Shown here one piece after another: positions 21,807 to 31,057 of a stretch of 64,000 nt of DNA (position 1 is its first letter; every line of letters begins with the position of its first letter). Origin of the DNA: Clostridiales bacterium (GTDB lineage: Bacteria; Bacillota; Clostridia; Saccharofermentanales; Saccharofermentanaceae); contig JAFVAY010000011.1 in assembly GCA_017480325.1 (NCBI GenBank), forward strand, positions 62,001 to 126,000, in the 5' to 3' direction. A program made the translations under genes and the position numbers. A model generated the notes under the pieces. The model did not search any database. It was not told where the DNA came from and worked only from the letters and a program-made list of their open reading frames with translations.

Positions 21807-24642
21807 CGGTGATGCTGTGCCGTCTTACTACAGTCGTGAGGTCAAGGACAGGATGCATAGGCTTAACAGCACTATCCATGATGAGCTGACGGGAAAATGG
21901 GAGATCCCCAACAAGTTCAGATACCGTTATTCGGTAGGCGTTACCAGCACTTACGGTACAAGAAGTCTTATGGCTCTTCATATACTGGAGGATACTCTTA
22001 ATATGAAGGCCGTTAAGGTCACTCAGGAAGTCAGATGTCCTTCATCTAAGACTGGCGTCAAGCGCGTCATAGACAAGAAGGAAACAGTGGCTGCTCTGGA
22101 TAAACAGCAGGCTCTGATCAAAGCCTTCAGAGACTGGGTGTGGACTGATCCCGAGCGTAAGAAACGCCTGGAGCAGATCTTCGACGAGAGATTCGGAAGC
22201 ATCAGAAGACGCATCTATGATGGCTCCTTTCTGACATTCCCTACCATGTCGCCTTCAGTGACGCTCTATCCTTACCAGAAGAATGCAGTAGCAAGAATGA
22301 TCTTCTCGGCCAATACGCTCCTGGCTCACGATGTGGGCTCCGGCAAGACCTATGAGATGATCGCTGCGGGGCAGGAGCTCAAGCGTATGGGATTATCCTC
22401 TAAGAATATGTACGTGGTCCCGAATAACATCGTGGATCAGTGGGTAAAGATATTTCGAGAGATGTATCCTGATGCCAGGCTCCTTATCGTCGAGCCCGGA
22501 AGCTTCAAGGAGAGTAAAAGAAAGCAGGTCCTCAAGCTTATTCGCGATGAGGATTATGACGGCATCATCATCGCCCACAGCTGCTTCGACCTCATACACC
22601 TGTCTAAGAAGTGCCATATGGAAGAGCTTCACAGACAGCTTCAGGATGTGACGGGAAGAGCCCGAGCCAACACAAGATGCTCATCACTCGAATCCAAGCG
22701 TAAAAAGCTCGAGAAAGAGATAATTAAGCTTAGAGACGAGAAGGATGATGATGCTTCCGATATCTACTTCGATGAGCTTGGTATCACCAGGCTGTTTGTA
22801 GACGAAGCTCATCAGTACAAGAACGTCCCTATCGAGACGGGGGTAGGCTTCGTGCCCGGCATCAGCAACAGAGCCTCTAAGAAGTGCAAGAGCATGCTTC
22901 AGAAGGTCCGCTATGTTCAGAGGACCAATGACGGCAAGGGTGTCGTGATGGCGACAGGTACACCTATTACCAATTCCATCACGGATGCCTTCGTCATGCA
23001 GACGTATCTTCAAAGCGGTGAGCTCGGTCTGCTGGAGCTTCAGAACTTCGACAGCTGGATAGGAATGTTCGCGGAAAGAGTAACCGAATTCGAGATCGAT
23101 GTGGATACCAGTGCATACCGTCTGGCTACCAGATTCTCGAAGTTCCATAACCTTCCCGAGCTTACAGCCCTGCTGTCATCTATCGCCGACTTCCATTCTG
23201 TGACACCGTCATCCGATTCCGGCATTCCTACCCATGACGGGTATGTGGATGCAGTCCTCGGTAAGACAGACGAATTCGCTTCGTACCTTACGGATATATC
23301 CAGACGTGCTGACGACGTCCGTCAGGGGCGTGTAAGCCTCACCGAGGACAATCTTCTTAAGATAACCACGGACGGCAGGAAGGCGGCTCTGGATATGCGT
23401 CTGGTGGACCCTGCGGCCGGATCGACAGATCAGTGCAAGGCTTCAAGGTGCGCTGAGAATGTGGCGGATATATACATTCGTACAAATGACTTCAAGGGCA
23501 CACAGCTTGTATTCTGTGATTATTCCACGCCTAAGGACGCCTTTAATCTCTATACCGAGCTCAAGTCGCAGCTTATAGGCTACGGTATACCCTCTGACGA
23601 GATAGCCTTTGTGCATGATGCGGACAGCGCGGATAAGCGAGAGAAGCTTTTCGGGCAGGTCAGACGAGGCGAGGTGCGTATCCTTATGGGCTCTACCGCG
23701 AAGCTCGGACTGGGTGTCAATATCCAGGATAAGCTGGTGGCGCTTCATCACCTCGACGTGCCGTGGCGTCCTGCCGACATGACTCAGCGCGAGGGGCGTA
23801 TCCTGAGGCAGGGAAATACCAACAGCAAGGTCTATATCTACAGATATATCACAGAGGGCAGCTTCGACGCGTACTCATGGCAGCTTCTGGAGACCAAGCA
23901 GAGGTTCATAACGAGCCTTCTGTCGGGGTCACAGACCGAGCGTGATAACGACGACATCGATGATGTGGTCCTGAACTATGCTGAGGTCAAGGCTCTGGCC
24001 GTAGGCAATTCTCTTGTTAAGGAGCGTGTGGAGGCGGCTAATGAGCTTACCCGCTACACCACCCTGCAGAATAAGCTTCGCGAGAACCGCCTGTTGATGT
24101 CAAGCGAGCTGGAGACACTTCCGTCCAAGATCGATTACCAGCGTAAGCTGATAGCCGAGTGCGAGGACGATATTGTCTACTCCCGCATGTGGTCTGACAT
24201 GCACCCCATGCCTGTTGATACTGACGGTAAGAAGCGCTATGCGGATCAAAGACGCGGTATAAGAGAGATAATCGATAACGGTATCCGCTCTAATACCCTC
24301 TACACCGCCGAGCGCACGCTTATCAAGTACAGAGGCTTCGAGGTTATCCTGCCCTCGAACATGACGGTGGATAAACCATACGTCATATTAAAAAGAAGCG
24401 GCAGATATACTGTTGACCTGGGCGATACCGTAGTGGGTAACCTCATCCGTATCGATAACTTTATCGACGGACTTCAAGGCTACGCCAACGGTCTTCGCGA
24501 TGGCCTTAACGGGCTTCTCGGGAAGCAGGCTGATATCACCTCTGAGCTTCAGAAGACTGAGGATTATCAGGAATATATCGACCGTTACAGAGCCAAAATA
24601 GAAGAATTAGATGCAAAGCTGGGAGTAGATGCTTATGAATGA
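21807..24642 (+). pseudogene. 3' part of the interrupted SNF2-like helicase
   Basis: Codons 155-1099 of the interrupted gene. Motif I HDVGSGKTYEMIAAG (about 330), motif II LFVDEAHQYKNV (about 486), motif III MATGTPITNSITD (about 540), and the C-terminal motor VNIQDKLVALHHLDVP, then QREGRILRQGNTN (about 817), are all intact, so this half encodes the whole SNF2-type motor. It continues directly from the 8276-8739 fragment once the element is removed. A GTG at 21796 inside the element could start translation, but no ribosome binding site is seen; while inserted, this half is probably silent or weakly expressed. The last 300 residues are helical with no named domain. The stop overlaps the MoxR start by 8 bp, so coupling is likely. 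Confidence 0.85.
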
Positions 24643-25750
24643 ATTAAAGTTAAGTAATGTTCCGAGTTTATCAGTCGGCGAGACGGTGAGGCTTCTCGCC
24701 GATTCCTACGGGACTATCATCAAGAAGAACCTGCCGATATCCACCATGCCCTCCGTAATGCTGTGGGGACCTCCGGGAGTAGGTAAATCCCAGGCTGTAA
24801 GGCAGATCGCACATCAGGTGGAGAAGCAGTCCGGCAAGAGGGTCGATGTCACGGATGTAAGGCTTCTGCTTTATAACCCCATCGATCTTCGCGGTATCCC
24901 CACGGCCAATGAAGACAAGACTCTGGCAGTGTGGCTTCGCCCGCAGGTGTTCAGCATGGACGAGTCTGATGACGTGGTCAATATACTGTTCCTCGACGAG
25001 ATCACCGCTGCCCCTCAGTCGGTGCAGGCTGCGGCTTATCAGATAACTCTCGATAAGACCGTGGGCGAACACCGCCTGCCGGACAACTGCATCGTCATCG
25101 CCGCAGGTAACAGGACCACCGACCGCTCCGTTGCCTATAAGATGCCGAAGGCGCTGTCTAACAGACTTCTTCACATCGAGGTGCGAAGCAGCTTCGACGC
25201 ATGGCGCGGGTGGGCGATATCCTCCGGAATTAATGATAAGGTCATAGGATTCCTTTCTTTCCGCGAGGATATGCTCATGGACTTCGACCCCGGGAATGAC
25301 GACACCGCTTTTCCTACGCCTCGTGCATGGGAGATGGTGAGCAATATCCTGAACGGCGTTAATAACGACGTCGAGACCGTGTATCCGCTTATCGCAGGTA
25401 TTGTGGGCTCCGGGGTCGCCATGGAGTTCATCACATGGGCCAGGGCCTACGAGCAGCTGCCTTCGGTGCAGGAGATCTTCGAGGGGAAGCCGGTGCCTGT
25501 GCCCGTTAATACTGATGTGCTTTATGCGCTGGTGTCCTCCATGGTCTGCTATGCCCGCGAGCATAAGGATGACCTTAACGCCATCGCCAATTCCATCAAG
25601 TATGCTGAGCTGCTGCCGCCGGACTTCGCCGTGGTGCTGCTTAAGGATTATATGTATCTGGAGCCGGACTACAGGGATCGCCTCATGACGATCCCGGAGT
25701 TCTCGCGCTGGATGGAGCGTAAAGGAGTGCTTCTCAATGGAGTTATCTGA
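24635..25750 (+). CDS. MoxR-type AAA+ ATPase
   Basis: 371 residues from the ATG at 24635 (GGGAG 9 nt upstream), overlapping the helicase stop. Walker A WGPPGVGKSQAV at about 43-54, Walker B NILFLDEITAAP at about 115-126, sensor-1 IVIAAGNRTTD, and the arginine finger region KALSNRLLHIEV. MoxR ATPases act as chaperones that insert metals or remodel complexes, typically with a VWA-domain partner, which is the next gene here (14-bp overlap). MoxR-VWA pairs occur in several NTP-dependent conflict systems. The pair therefore gives the island its best-known functional core. Confidence 0.85.
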   Translation: MNELKLSNVPSLSVGETVRLLADSYGTIIKKNLPISTMPSVMLWGPPGVGKSQAVRQIAHQVEKQSGKRVDVTDVRLLLYNPIDLRGIPTANEDKTLAVWLRPQVFSMDESDDVVNILFLDEITAAPQSVQAAAYQITLDKTVGEHRLPDNCIVIAAGNRTTDRSVAYKMPKALSNRLLHIEVRSSFDAWRGWAISSGINDKVIGFLSFREDMLMDFDPGNDDTAFPTPRAWEMVSNILNGVNNDVETVYPLIAGIVGSGVAMEFITWARAYEQLPSVQEIFEGKPVPVPVNTDVLYALVSSMVCYAREHKDDLNAIANSIKYAELLPPDFAVVLLKDYMYLEPDYRDRLMTIPEFSRWMERKGVLLNGVI

Positions 25751-26963
25751 TAATAAGAAAAGAGAATATGTTAAGAGACTGCTCTTGTCCAGGATGAGGA
25801 TACTTACCCGTAACGGCTTCTACGGGCAGCTTCTGATGCATATGGAATTCGCCCTGGATGAGAAGTGCGACACCGCCGCGACTAACGGGACAAAGATAAT
25901 ATTCGGTCCGGGATTCCTCGATAAGCTAGATGACGGAGAGCTCGACTTCGTGATGATGCACGAGGTCCTGCACGTGGCACTGCAGCACTGCGGGCGTACC
26001 GGGGAGAGGGATAACGAGCTTTTTAATGTCGCCTGCGATATCGTGGTGAACTCGAATATACTTCAGTCCTGCGGGATGAACCGCGCCTCCATCACCCTGA
26101 GCGGGTTCGGCGAGTCGATGCATATCGCGCCTGACGGCCGCGAAGGGTACGAATACACGGCGGAGCAGGTGTACGAGATGATGCTTAAGAGAGGTTCCGG
26201 CATGAATTCCGGGGCCACTTCGAAGATCCCGTCCGGCGGGGGTTGGGATGACCACACTCTATGGGACGGAGCCTGCAGCGATAATCTGAGCCGGGATATG
26301 TGGAAACAGCGGGTAATTAGTGCCGCAGAGAATATGAAGCTTCGTGGCTCGATCGAGAGCGGACGTCTGCCTATGGGCATAGAGCGTATATTAAAGGAGC
26401 TTAGAAGACCTCAGACAGACTGGCGCACCCTGCTTAACGACTTCGTGCAGGAGGAGATCACGGATTATTCCTTCAGTCCTCCCGACAGGCGCTTCGGTGA
26501 TTCGCCCTTCTTCCTGCCGGACTATAACGATAAGGATGAAGTGGTCAAGGATATACTGTTCATGATCGATGCTTCAGGCAGCGTGTCGGATGACATGATG
26601 ACCACGGCGTACTCGGAGGTCGCGGGAGCCATCGATCAGTTCGGCGGTAAGCTCAGGGGGTGGCTCGGCTTCTTCGACGCTGTGGTAAGTGAGGTCACGC
26701 CCTTCGACAGCCTCGATTCGTTTAAGCTGATCAAGCCGACGGGCGGCGGGGGCACCAGCTTCAAGGCGGTGTTCGATTATGTAAGCAGTTTAGCTTCTGC
26801 CGAGAGTACCGGTGGTGACGGTCTGCCATCGTGCATAATCATCCTCACCGATGGCTACGCCCCGTATCCTCCGGAAGCCGACGCTCTCGGGATACCCGTT
26901 CTGTGGCTAATGAGTACCTCTGTCACCCCGCCCTGGGGCCGGGTGGCGAGGATAGAGATGTAA
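25737..26963 (+). CDS. metallopeptidase-like plus VWA-domain protein (DUF2201 type)
   Basis: 408 residues. The N-terminal half is a putative zinc metallopeptidase domain with FVMMHEVLHVALQHCG (HExxH with a third ligand, about residues 71-86). The C-terminal half is a VWA fold with the MIDAS residues: DILFMIDASGSVSDD (DxSxS, about 272-286), GGGGTSFKAVF (Thr) and IILTDGYAPYP (Asp). The two together define the DUF2201 family. It is the usual partner of the MoxR ATPase and overlaps that gene by 14 bp. A regulated protease or a metal-dependent protein-binding subunit is plausible; the substrate is unknown. Confidence 0.85.
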   Translation: MELSDNKKREYVKRLLLSRMRILTRNGFYGQLLMHMEFALDEKCDTAATNGTKIIFGPGFLDKLDDGELDFVMMHEVLHVALQHCGRTGERDNELFNVACDIVVNSNILQSCGMNRASITLSGFGESMHIAPDGREGYEYTAEQVYEMMLKRGSGMNSGATSKIPSGGGWDDHTLWDGACSDNLSRDMWKQRVISAAENMKLRGSIESGRLPMGIERILKELRRPQTDWRTLLNDFVQEEITDYSFSPPDRRFGDSPFFLPDYNDKDEVVKDILFMIDASGSVSDDMMTTAYSEVAGAIDQFGGKLRGWLGFFDAVVSEVTPFDSLDSFKLIKPTGGGGTSFKAVFDYVSSLASAESTGGDGLPSCIIILTDGYAPYPPEADALGIPVLWLMSTSVTPPWGRVARIEM

Positions 26964-27016
26964 GCTTACGAAAATGAATTATAATGTAAGTATTATTCGA
27001 GACAGGAGATTCGATT

Positions 27017-27457
27017 ATGGAATACAATGAGTATGTTGAACGATGCAAGCTGGGATTTGACGAGACTATATCTCGTCTTAATAAGATTATCGAGAAAAAT
27101 GATTACTTGATCGATACAGCCGAAGACAGAATTTCCTGTATCAGATTCAAGATAGATGACGAATACGAAGATGATCTAATTCTGTTCTTCGGAATTGATT
27201 CCGACAAAGTGCTTAAGACGAGTATTTCTTATAAAGGCAAGGTAATAGGGCACGGCATCGCAGATCCATATACTGCAGCCGAGGGAGCGGCAGTCTTTAA
27301 TACGGTATTATCGTCTTTGTATTATGTGCGCAGACATACGAACTGCGTAAATACAAAAGAATTATTAGAAGAATTAGAAGCAGAATTCACCCGCGCCGAG
27401 AAGGCGTACGATCTTCTATATGACTTGTACGTCGAGGATCAGGAAAAGGGCGAATAG
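27017..27457 (+). CDS. hypothetical small acidic protein at the end of the island
   Basis: 146 residues, unrecognised. The first half is alpha/beta (EDDLILFFGIDSDKVLKTSISYKG), the second half helical with an acidic coiled-coil end (ELLEELEAEFTRAEKAYDLLYD). A -10 like TATAAT lies at 26980-26985, so it may have its own promoter, and a strong terminator follows at 27491. It is last in the island and absent from ordinary metabolism, so it may be an accessory or immunity component. GACAGGAG precedes the ATG. Confidence 0.55.
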   Translation: MEYNEYVERCKLGFDETISRLNKIIEKNDYLIDTAEDRISCIRFKIDDEYEDDLILFFGIDSDKVLKTSISYKGKVIGHGIADPYTAAEGAAVFNTVLSSLYYVRRHTNCVNTKELLEELEAEFTRAEKAYDLLYDLYVEDQEKGE

Positions 27458-27490
27458 TATCTCTTCATAATCTATATACATTATTCTGCG

Positions 27491-27521
27491 AGCGATATGT
27501 ACGGCTGTACGTATCGCTTTT
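27491..27521 (+). terminator. intrinsic terminator closing the island
   Basis: Arms 27491-27502 and 27507-27518 pair over 12 bp with one wobble around GGCT, followed by TTTT. It ends the island transcript and separates it from mcrBC. Confidence 0.75.
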
Positions 27522-27571
27522 GCGCGTTTCAAAGGCAAAAATCGGTACATGAATAAATGACAATATCCTTA

Positions 27572-27580
27572 TGCTATAAT
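27572..27580 (+). promoter_or_regulatory. extended -10 promoter of mcrBC
   Basis: TGCTATAAT is an extended -10 element 36 bp before the mcrB start; no good -35 is seen at 17 bp. The surrounding DNA is AT-rich like the genes that follow. Confidence 0.45.
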
Positions 27581-27615
27581 CAAATCATATTGATTTATTA
27601 GGAGATTATTCTGTT

Positions 27616-29538
27616 ATGGCTATTGATAAACAGCATGTAAAGGATCTATGGAATAAAGGGAATGAAACAGAGGCACAGCAACTTATTGACGATATTAAAG
27701 ATGTAGCGAAAGTGTTTTTCACAAGTAGTGAATGGAGTGGTATTTTTACCAATTCCTCAAAAATAAATAAAGGTGTAAAAGATAAACTTGTAAAGTTTAT
27801 TCGCAATGATTCAAAGGTTATATTTGGAAGTGGAGAGTACGCCGTACGTAAAAATGATTCAATTGAAGATGATGCTTTGAGAAAGAGCCTATCTGACAAT
27901 ATAGATGAAGTAAAAAGTGACTATTTTTATAACAAAATTTTGTTTTTAAGGACAGTTGATATTGATAATACATGTAAGTTGGAAAAACATTTCATATGTA
28001 TTTCCAAGGAGGATGTCTTAAATTCGCTTTATAAAAAGTTTTGTGATGAGAATATTTTAGATGCAGAGCTAAAAAATAAGACTTGGGCGAATAAATCCAG
28101 TGCAATATGTGAGAAATGTTATGACATACTAAATGAAGGGAAAACAAAAGGTGAAGAAGGGTTTGTAGATAAATCTTTTGAGAACGATATCAAAATATAC
28201 AAGTACATAATTGAGCCTTTGACGTATGGTGCTAATCCGGTTCTTGCAAATGATTTTGATTTGTTTCCAAATATCATTCTTTATGGTGCTCCGGGAACAG
28301 GAAAGACATTTCACGTTGAGAATGCATTGCAGATGTTAGCAAAAGATCCAAATCGTTATAAGAAGGTTCAATTTCATCCCGGATTCGGATATGAAGAGTT
28401 TATTGAGGGGTTAAAACCCGTTGGAATAAATGATGCTACCGGAGCACTGGAGTTTGAAGTAGTTAATGGAGTATTCAAAGATCTGTGCATAGAAGCGAAT
28501 AAGCATCCTGAAGAAGATTATTTTTTTGTTGCGGATGAGATCAATCGTGCCAATCTATCGGCTGTTTTTGGAGAGACATTGTCGTTATTAGAAAAAGACT
28601 ACAGAGTTCAAGATATAACAGATGTGAAAAACATGAGACAGACTCCACTATCCCAGCTTATAAAAGCCGAGATCGAGAAGGCTGATGACAAGAAGTCGCA
28701 AGAAATAAAGGAAAAACAGTTTTACTGTGATGATAATAAAGAAGTGTATTTTGGTATTCCGAAAAATGTATATTTCATTGGAATGATGAATGACGTTGAT
28801 AAAAGTATTGACTCATTTGATCTTGCATTGAGACGTCGATTCAAGTGGGTCCGTATGGATTGTGATTATGATGTGGTCAGAAACAAGCTTCGTTCTGATG
28901 GCGTAGGAAATAGTTATGTTGAAAGATACATCAATTCTTGCAAGAGACTTAACGGTTTTATATCCGGTGATACTGAATTATATAAGAGTAATAATAAGCA
29001 AGCATCGCTTGGATTTGGAAAGGCATATGAGTTTGGACATGCGTACTATTTAAAGATTGGAAAGAAAGGAGACGCAATCTATAGAAAGCAATACAGTAAC
29101 TTTTTTGATAACCATATAGCGCCCGTCTTAAGCGAATATATCAGATCATTTGTCGAGGAGAAAAGGGTAGATCAGAAGATAAAAGATGCAAAGTGTGTAT
29201 TTACCCAGTATGCTCCCGAGGTGATAGATAACAGTTCTTTTGAAGCCCAAATGAAGAAGCAATGGGAAAATGTAGGAATTGCAAGCGATTGTACTGCATT
29301 GACAACCAAATGCCAAAAAATTAACAATACAATTAATAGTAAGCATGGACCAGCATACAGACTTTCACCCAAGGCCTTTGTTGACCTATTCACTAAAGAT
29401 GAGAATGACAAAAAAGGTTTAATTGATAAGGGCTCCTTACCGGGGTCTAAAGTTGAAAAGGAATTCATAAATAACGAAGACAATCAGAAGAATAAATTAA
29501 AGGTCTTATTTGAGATACCACTTAATATCTGGGAGTAA
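27616..29538 (+). CDS. mcrB: McrB-type GTPase of a type IV restriction system
   Basis: 640 residues. After a 210-residue N-terminal region, which should recognise modified DNA but matches no domain I know, comes the McrB motor: Walker A LYGAPGTGKTFHVENA at about 222-237, Walker B DYFFVADEINRANL at about 303-316, and the family signature MMNDVDKSIDSFDLALRRRF, corresponding to the GTP-specific MNxxD motif. McrB hexamers use GTP to translocate and drive McrC cleavage. Codon use is AT-rich, unlike the genes on both sides, so recent acquisition is likely. mcrC follows 16 bp later. Confidence 0.85.
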   Translation: MAIDKQHVKDLWNKGNETEAQQLIDDIKDVAKVFFTSSEWSGIFTNSSKINKGVKDKLVKFIRNDSKVIFGSGEYAVRKNDSIEDDALRKSLSDNIDEVKSDYFYNKILFLRTVDIDNTCKLEKHFICISKEDVLNSLYKKFCDENILDAELKNKTWANKSSAICEKCYDILNEGKTKGEEGFVDKSFENDIKIYKYIIEPLTYGANPVLANDFDLFPNIILYGAPGTGKTFHVENALQMLAKDPNRYKKVQFHPGFGYEEFIEGLKPVGINDATGALEFEVVNGVFKDLCIEANKHPEEDYFFVADEINRANLSAVFGETLSLLEKDYRVQDITDVKNMRQTPLSQLIKAEIEKADDKKSQEIKEKQFYCDDNKEVYFGIPKNVYFIGMMNDVDKSIDSFDLALRRRFKWVRMDCDYDVVRNKLRSDGVGNSYVERYINSCKRLNGFISGDTELYKSNNKQASLGFGKAYEFGHAYYLKIGKKGDAIYRKQYSNFFDNHIAPVLSEYIRSFVEEKRVDQKIKDAKCVFTQYAPEVIDNSSFEAQMKKQWENVGIASDCTALTTKCQKINNTINSKHGPAYRLSPKAFVDLFTKDENDKKGLIDKGSLPGSKVEKEFINNEDNQKNKLKVLFEIPLNIWE

Positions 29539-29554
29539 GGAACGTATAGTTAAT

Positions 29555-31036
29555 ATGGCGGATTATTATATTCCTGCTAACAACACGGATTATGATTTTG
29601 CACGAAGTCTTGAGAGTCATGATGATTATCAAAGTTTTTACAAGAAGCTAAAAGATAATGGAAGTCTGTGGCTTACAAAAGAACAATACGATAATGTCCT
29701 TGGATTCAAGAAGAGAAGAGACTATTCGGAATGTAGAGATGAGGACAAATGTGTATATCAGTTACAGTATTGCTCTAACGGATCGGGTAATCAGTTCCTG
29801 AAGACTTATAACTATATAGGTTTTATTCCTATTGGTAAAAAAGACAGAATAATCATTGATACCGGCAAACATAGGGCAGGGGAAAAGGACTTATTTCTTC
29901 TTAGGTTATTAAAATATGTTTCCGGGGATGTTTACTTTGATAGTTCCGAAGACGACAGTATTATCGATACACCAAATGATGCCAGTTATTCGCTACTTAT
30001 AATGGGTTATCTTTTTTTATTTCAATTCCGTAAAGCTTTTGCCAAAGGGATTCCTCTTCAGTATGTTAAGCATCAGGAGCATGGACTGAATATCAAAGGT
30101 CAGATAAATATCAAAGAATATATTCAGAGAGATATGCTGTATGGATATAAACTGACATATTCCTATAGTCAGCTTGAATATATTCAAGATATCATTGATG
30201 TTTTATACATTACCATGCGAGAGATGGATGATTCTGCTGTTTTTACAGAACTATTGAATAGTGGAGATTATGCAAGATTTTATAGGCAGTTAAGACAGCT
30301 TTACTCAGGTAAAAGACCATCAGCATCTGTTATCAATCGAATTGAACAGCAAAAGGCGCTTAAAAATCCTATGTATTCTGATTATAAGGAAACACTTCGT
30401 CTGGCTCGCTTTATTCTTGAACATAGAAACGTAATCCATGACGATGACTCGGACAGACCAGGTAATCCGGGATTCCTTGTGGATGTATCTGAATTGTGGG
30501 AACTATATGTAGCAGAGCTTATTCGCAGGAGTGATTACTTCCGAGAGAATAATTATAGAATTTTGGAACAACAGGAAGCAGAATATACCTTGTATAATGA
30601 CACGTTTATAAAGAAGAAAAATATACCGGATATAGTTCTTGAGAACGAAGATAATGTTCTAGTTATTGATGCAAAATTTAAAACTATGAAGTTCAGACCT
30701 TTCGATGTAGATCGAGATGACCTTCATCAGATCCATTCATATTCCGGATTTTTTAATCTGAAGTCAAAAAAAGAAGGGAAGACTTTAAAGGTTAGTTCAC
30801 TGGTATATCCTTATTATAACGATGAGAGTGATTCGGATATTAATGAAATAATTGAGTCTCGATTATATAGTAATGATGCGTTTGAAGATACTGAGGTTAA
30901 GACAGTTTTCTCAATTGGATATGTAAGAATATCAGATCAATCGGATCCGGCTAAATTCGACGAAGAAATGACACAATATGAGCAAGAATATATAGAACGA
31001 TTGCAAAAGTCGATAAGTATGCTAGATAACTTATAA
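29555..31036 (+). CDS. mcrC: McrC-type nuclease subunit
   Basis: 493 residues from the ATG at 29555, which has AAGGA upstream; a longer frame from 29510 overlaps mcrB and is less likely. The middle region holds the McrB-binding part; the PD-(D/E)XK core is IPDIVLENEDNVLVIDAKFK at about 357-376. McrC cuts DNA when McrB translocates from modified sites. AT-rich codon use matches mcrB. It ends 21 bp before the DUF2779 gene, which has host-like codons, so the two transcripts may be joined although their origins differ. Confidence 0.85.
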   Translation: MADYYIPANNTDYDFARSLESHDDYQSFYKKLKDNGSLWLTKEQYDNVLGFKKRRDYSECRDEDKCVYQLQYCSNGSGNQFLKTYNYIGFIPIGKKDRIIIDTGKHRAGEKDLFLLRLLKYVSGDVYFDSSEDDSIIDTPNDASYSLLIMGYLFLFQFRKAFAKGIPLQYVKHQEHGLNIKGQINIKEYIQRDMLYGYKLTYSYSQLEYIQDIIDVLYITMREMDDSAVFTELLNSGDYARFYRQLRQLYSGKRPSASVINRIEQQKALKNPMYSDYKETLRLARFILEHRNVIHDDDSDRPGNPGFLVDVSELWELYVAELIRRSDYFRENNYRILEQQEAEYTLYNDTFIKKKNIPDIVLENEDNVLVIDAKFKTMKFRPFDVDRDDLHQIHSYSGFFNLKSKKEGKTLKVSSLVYPYYNDESDSDINEIIESRLYSNDAFEDTEVKTVFSIGYVRISDQSDPAKFDEEMTQYEQEYIERLQKSISMLDNL

Positions 31037-31057
31037 CAAAGGAGAATTAAACTCACA

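Noticed and set aside
21796-24642. The helicase 3' part as an independent gene starting at GTG 21796
   Set aside because: The start lies within the element arm and lacks a ribosome binding site, while the N-terminal family block is found exactly where expected at 8276-8739.
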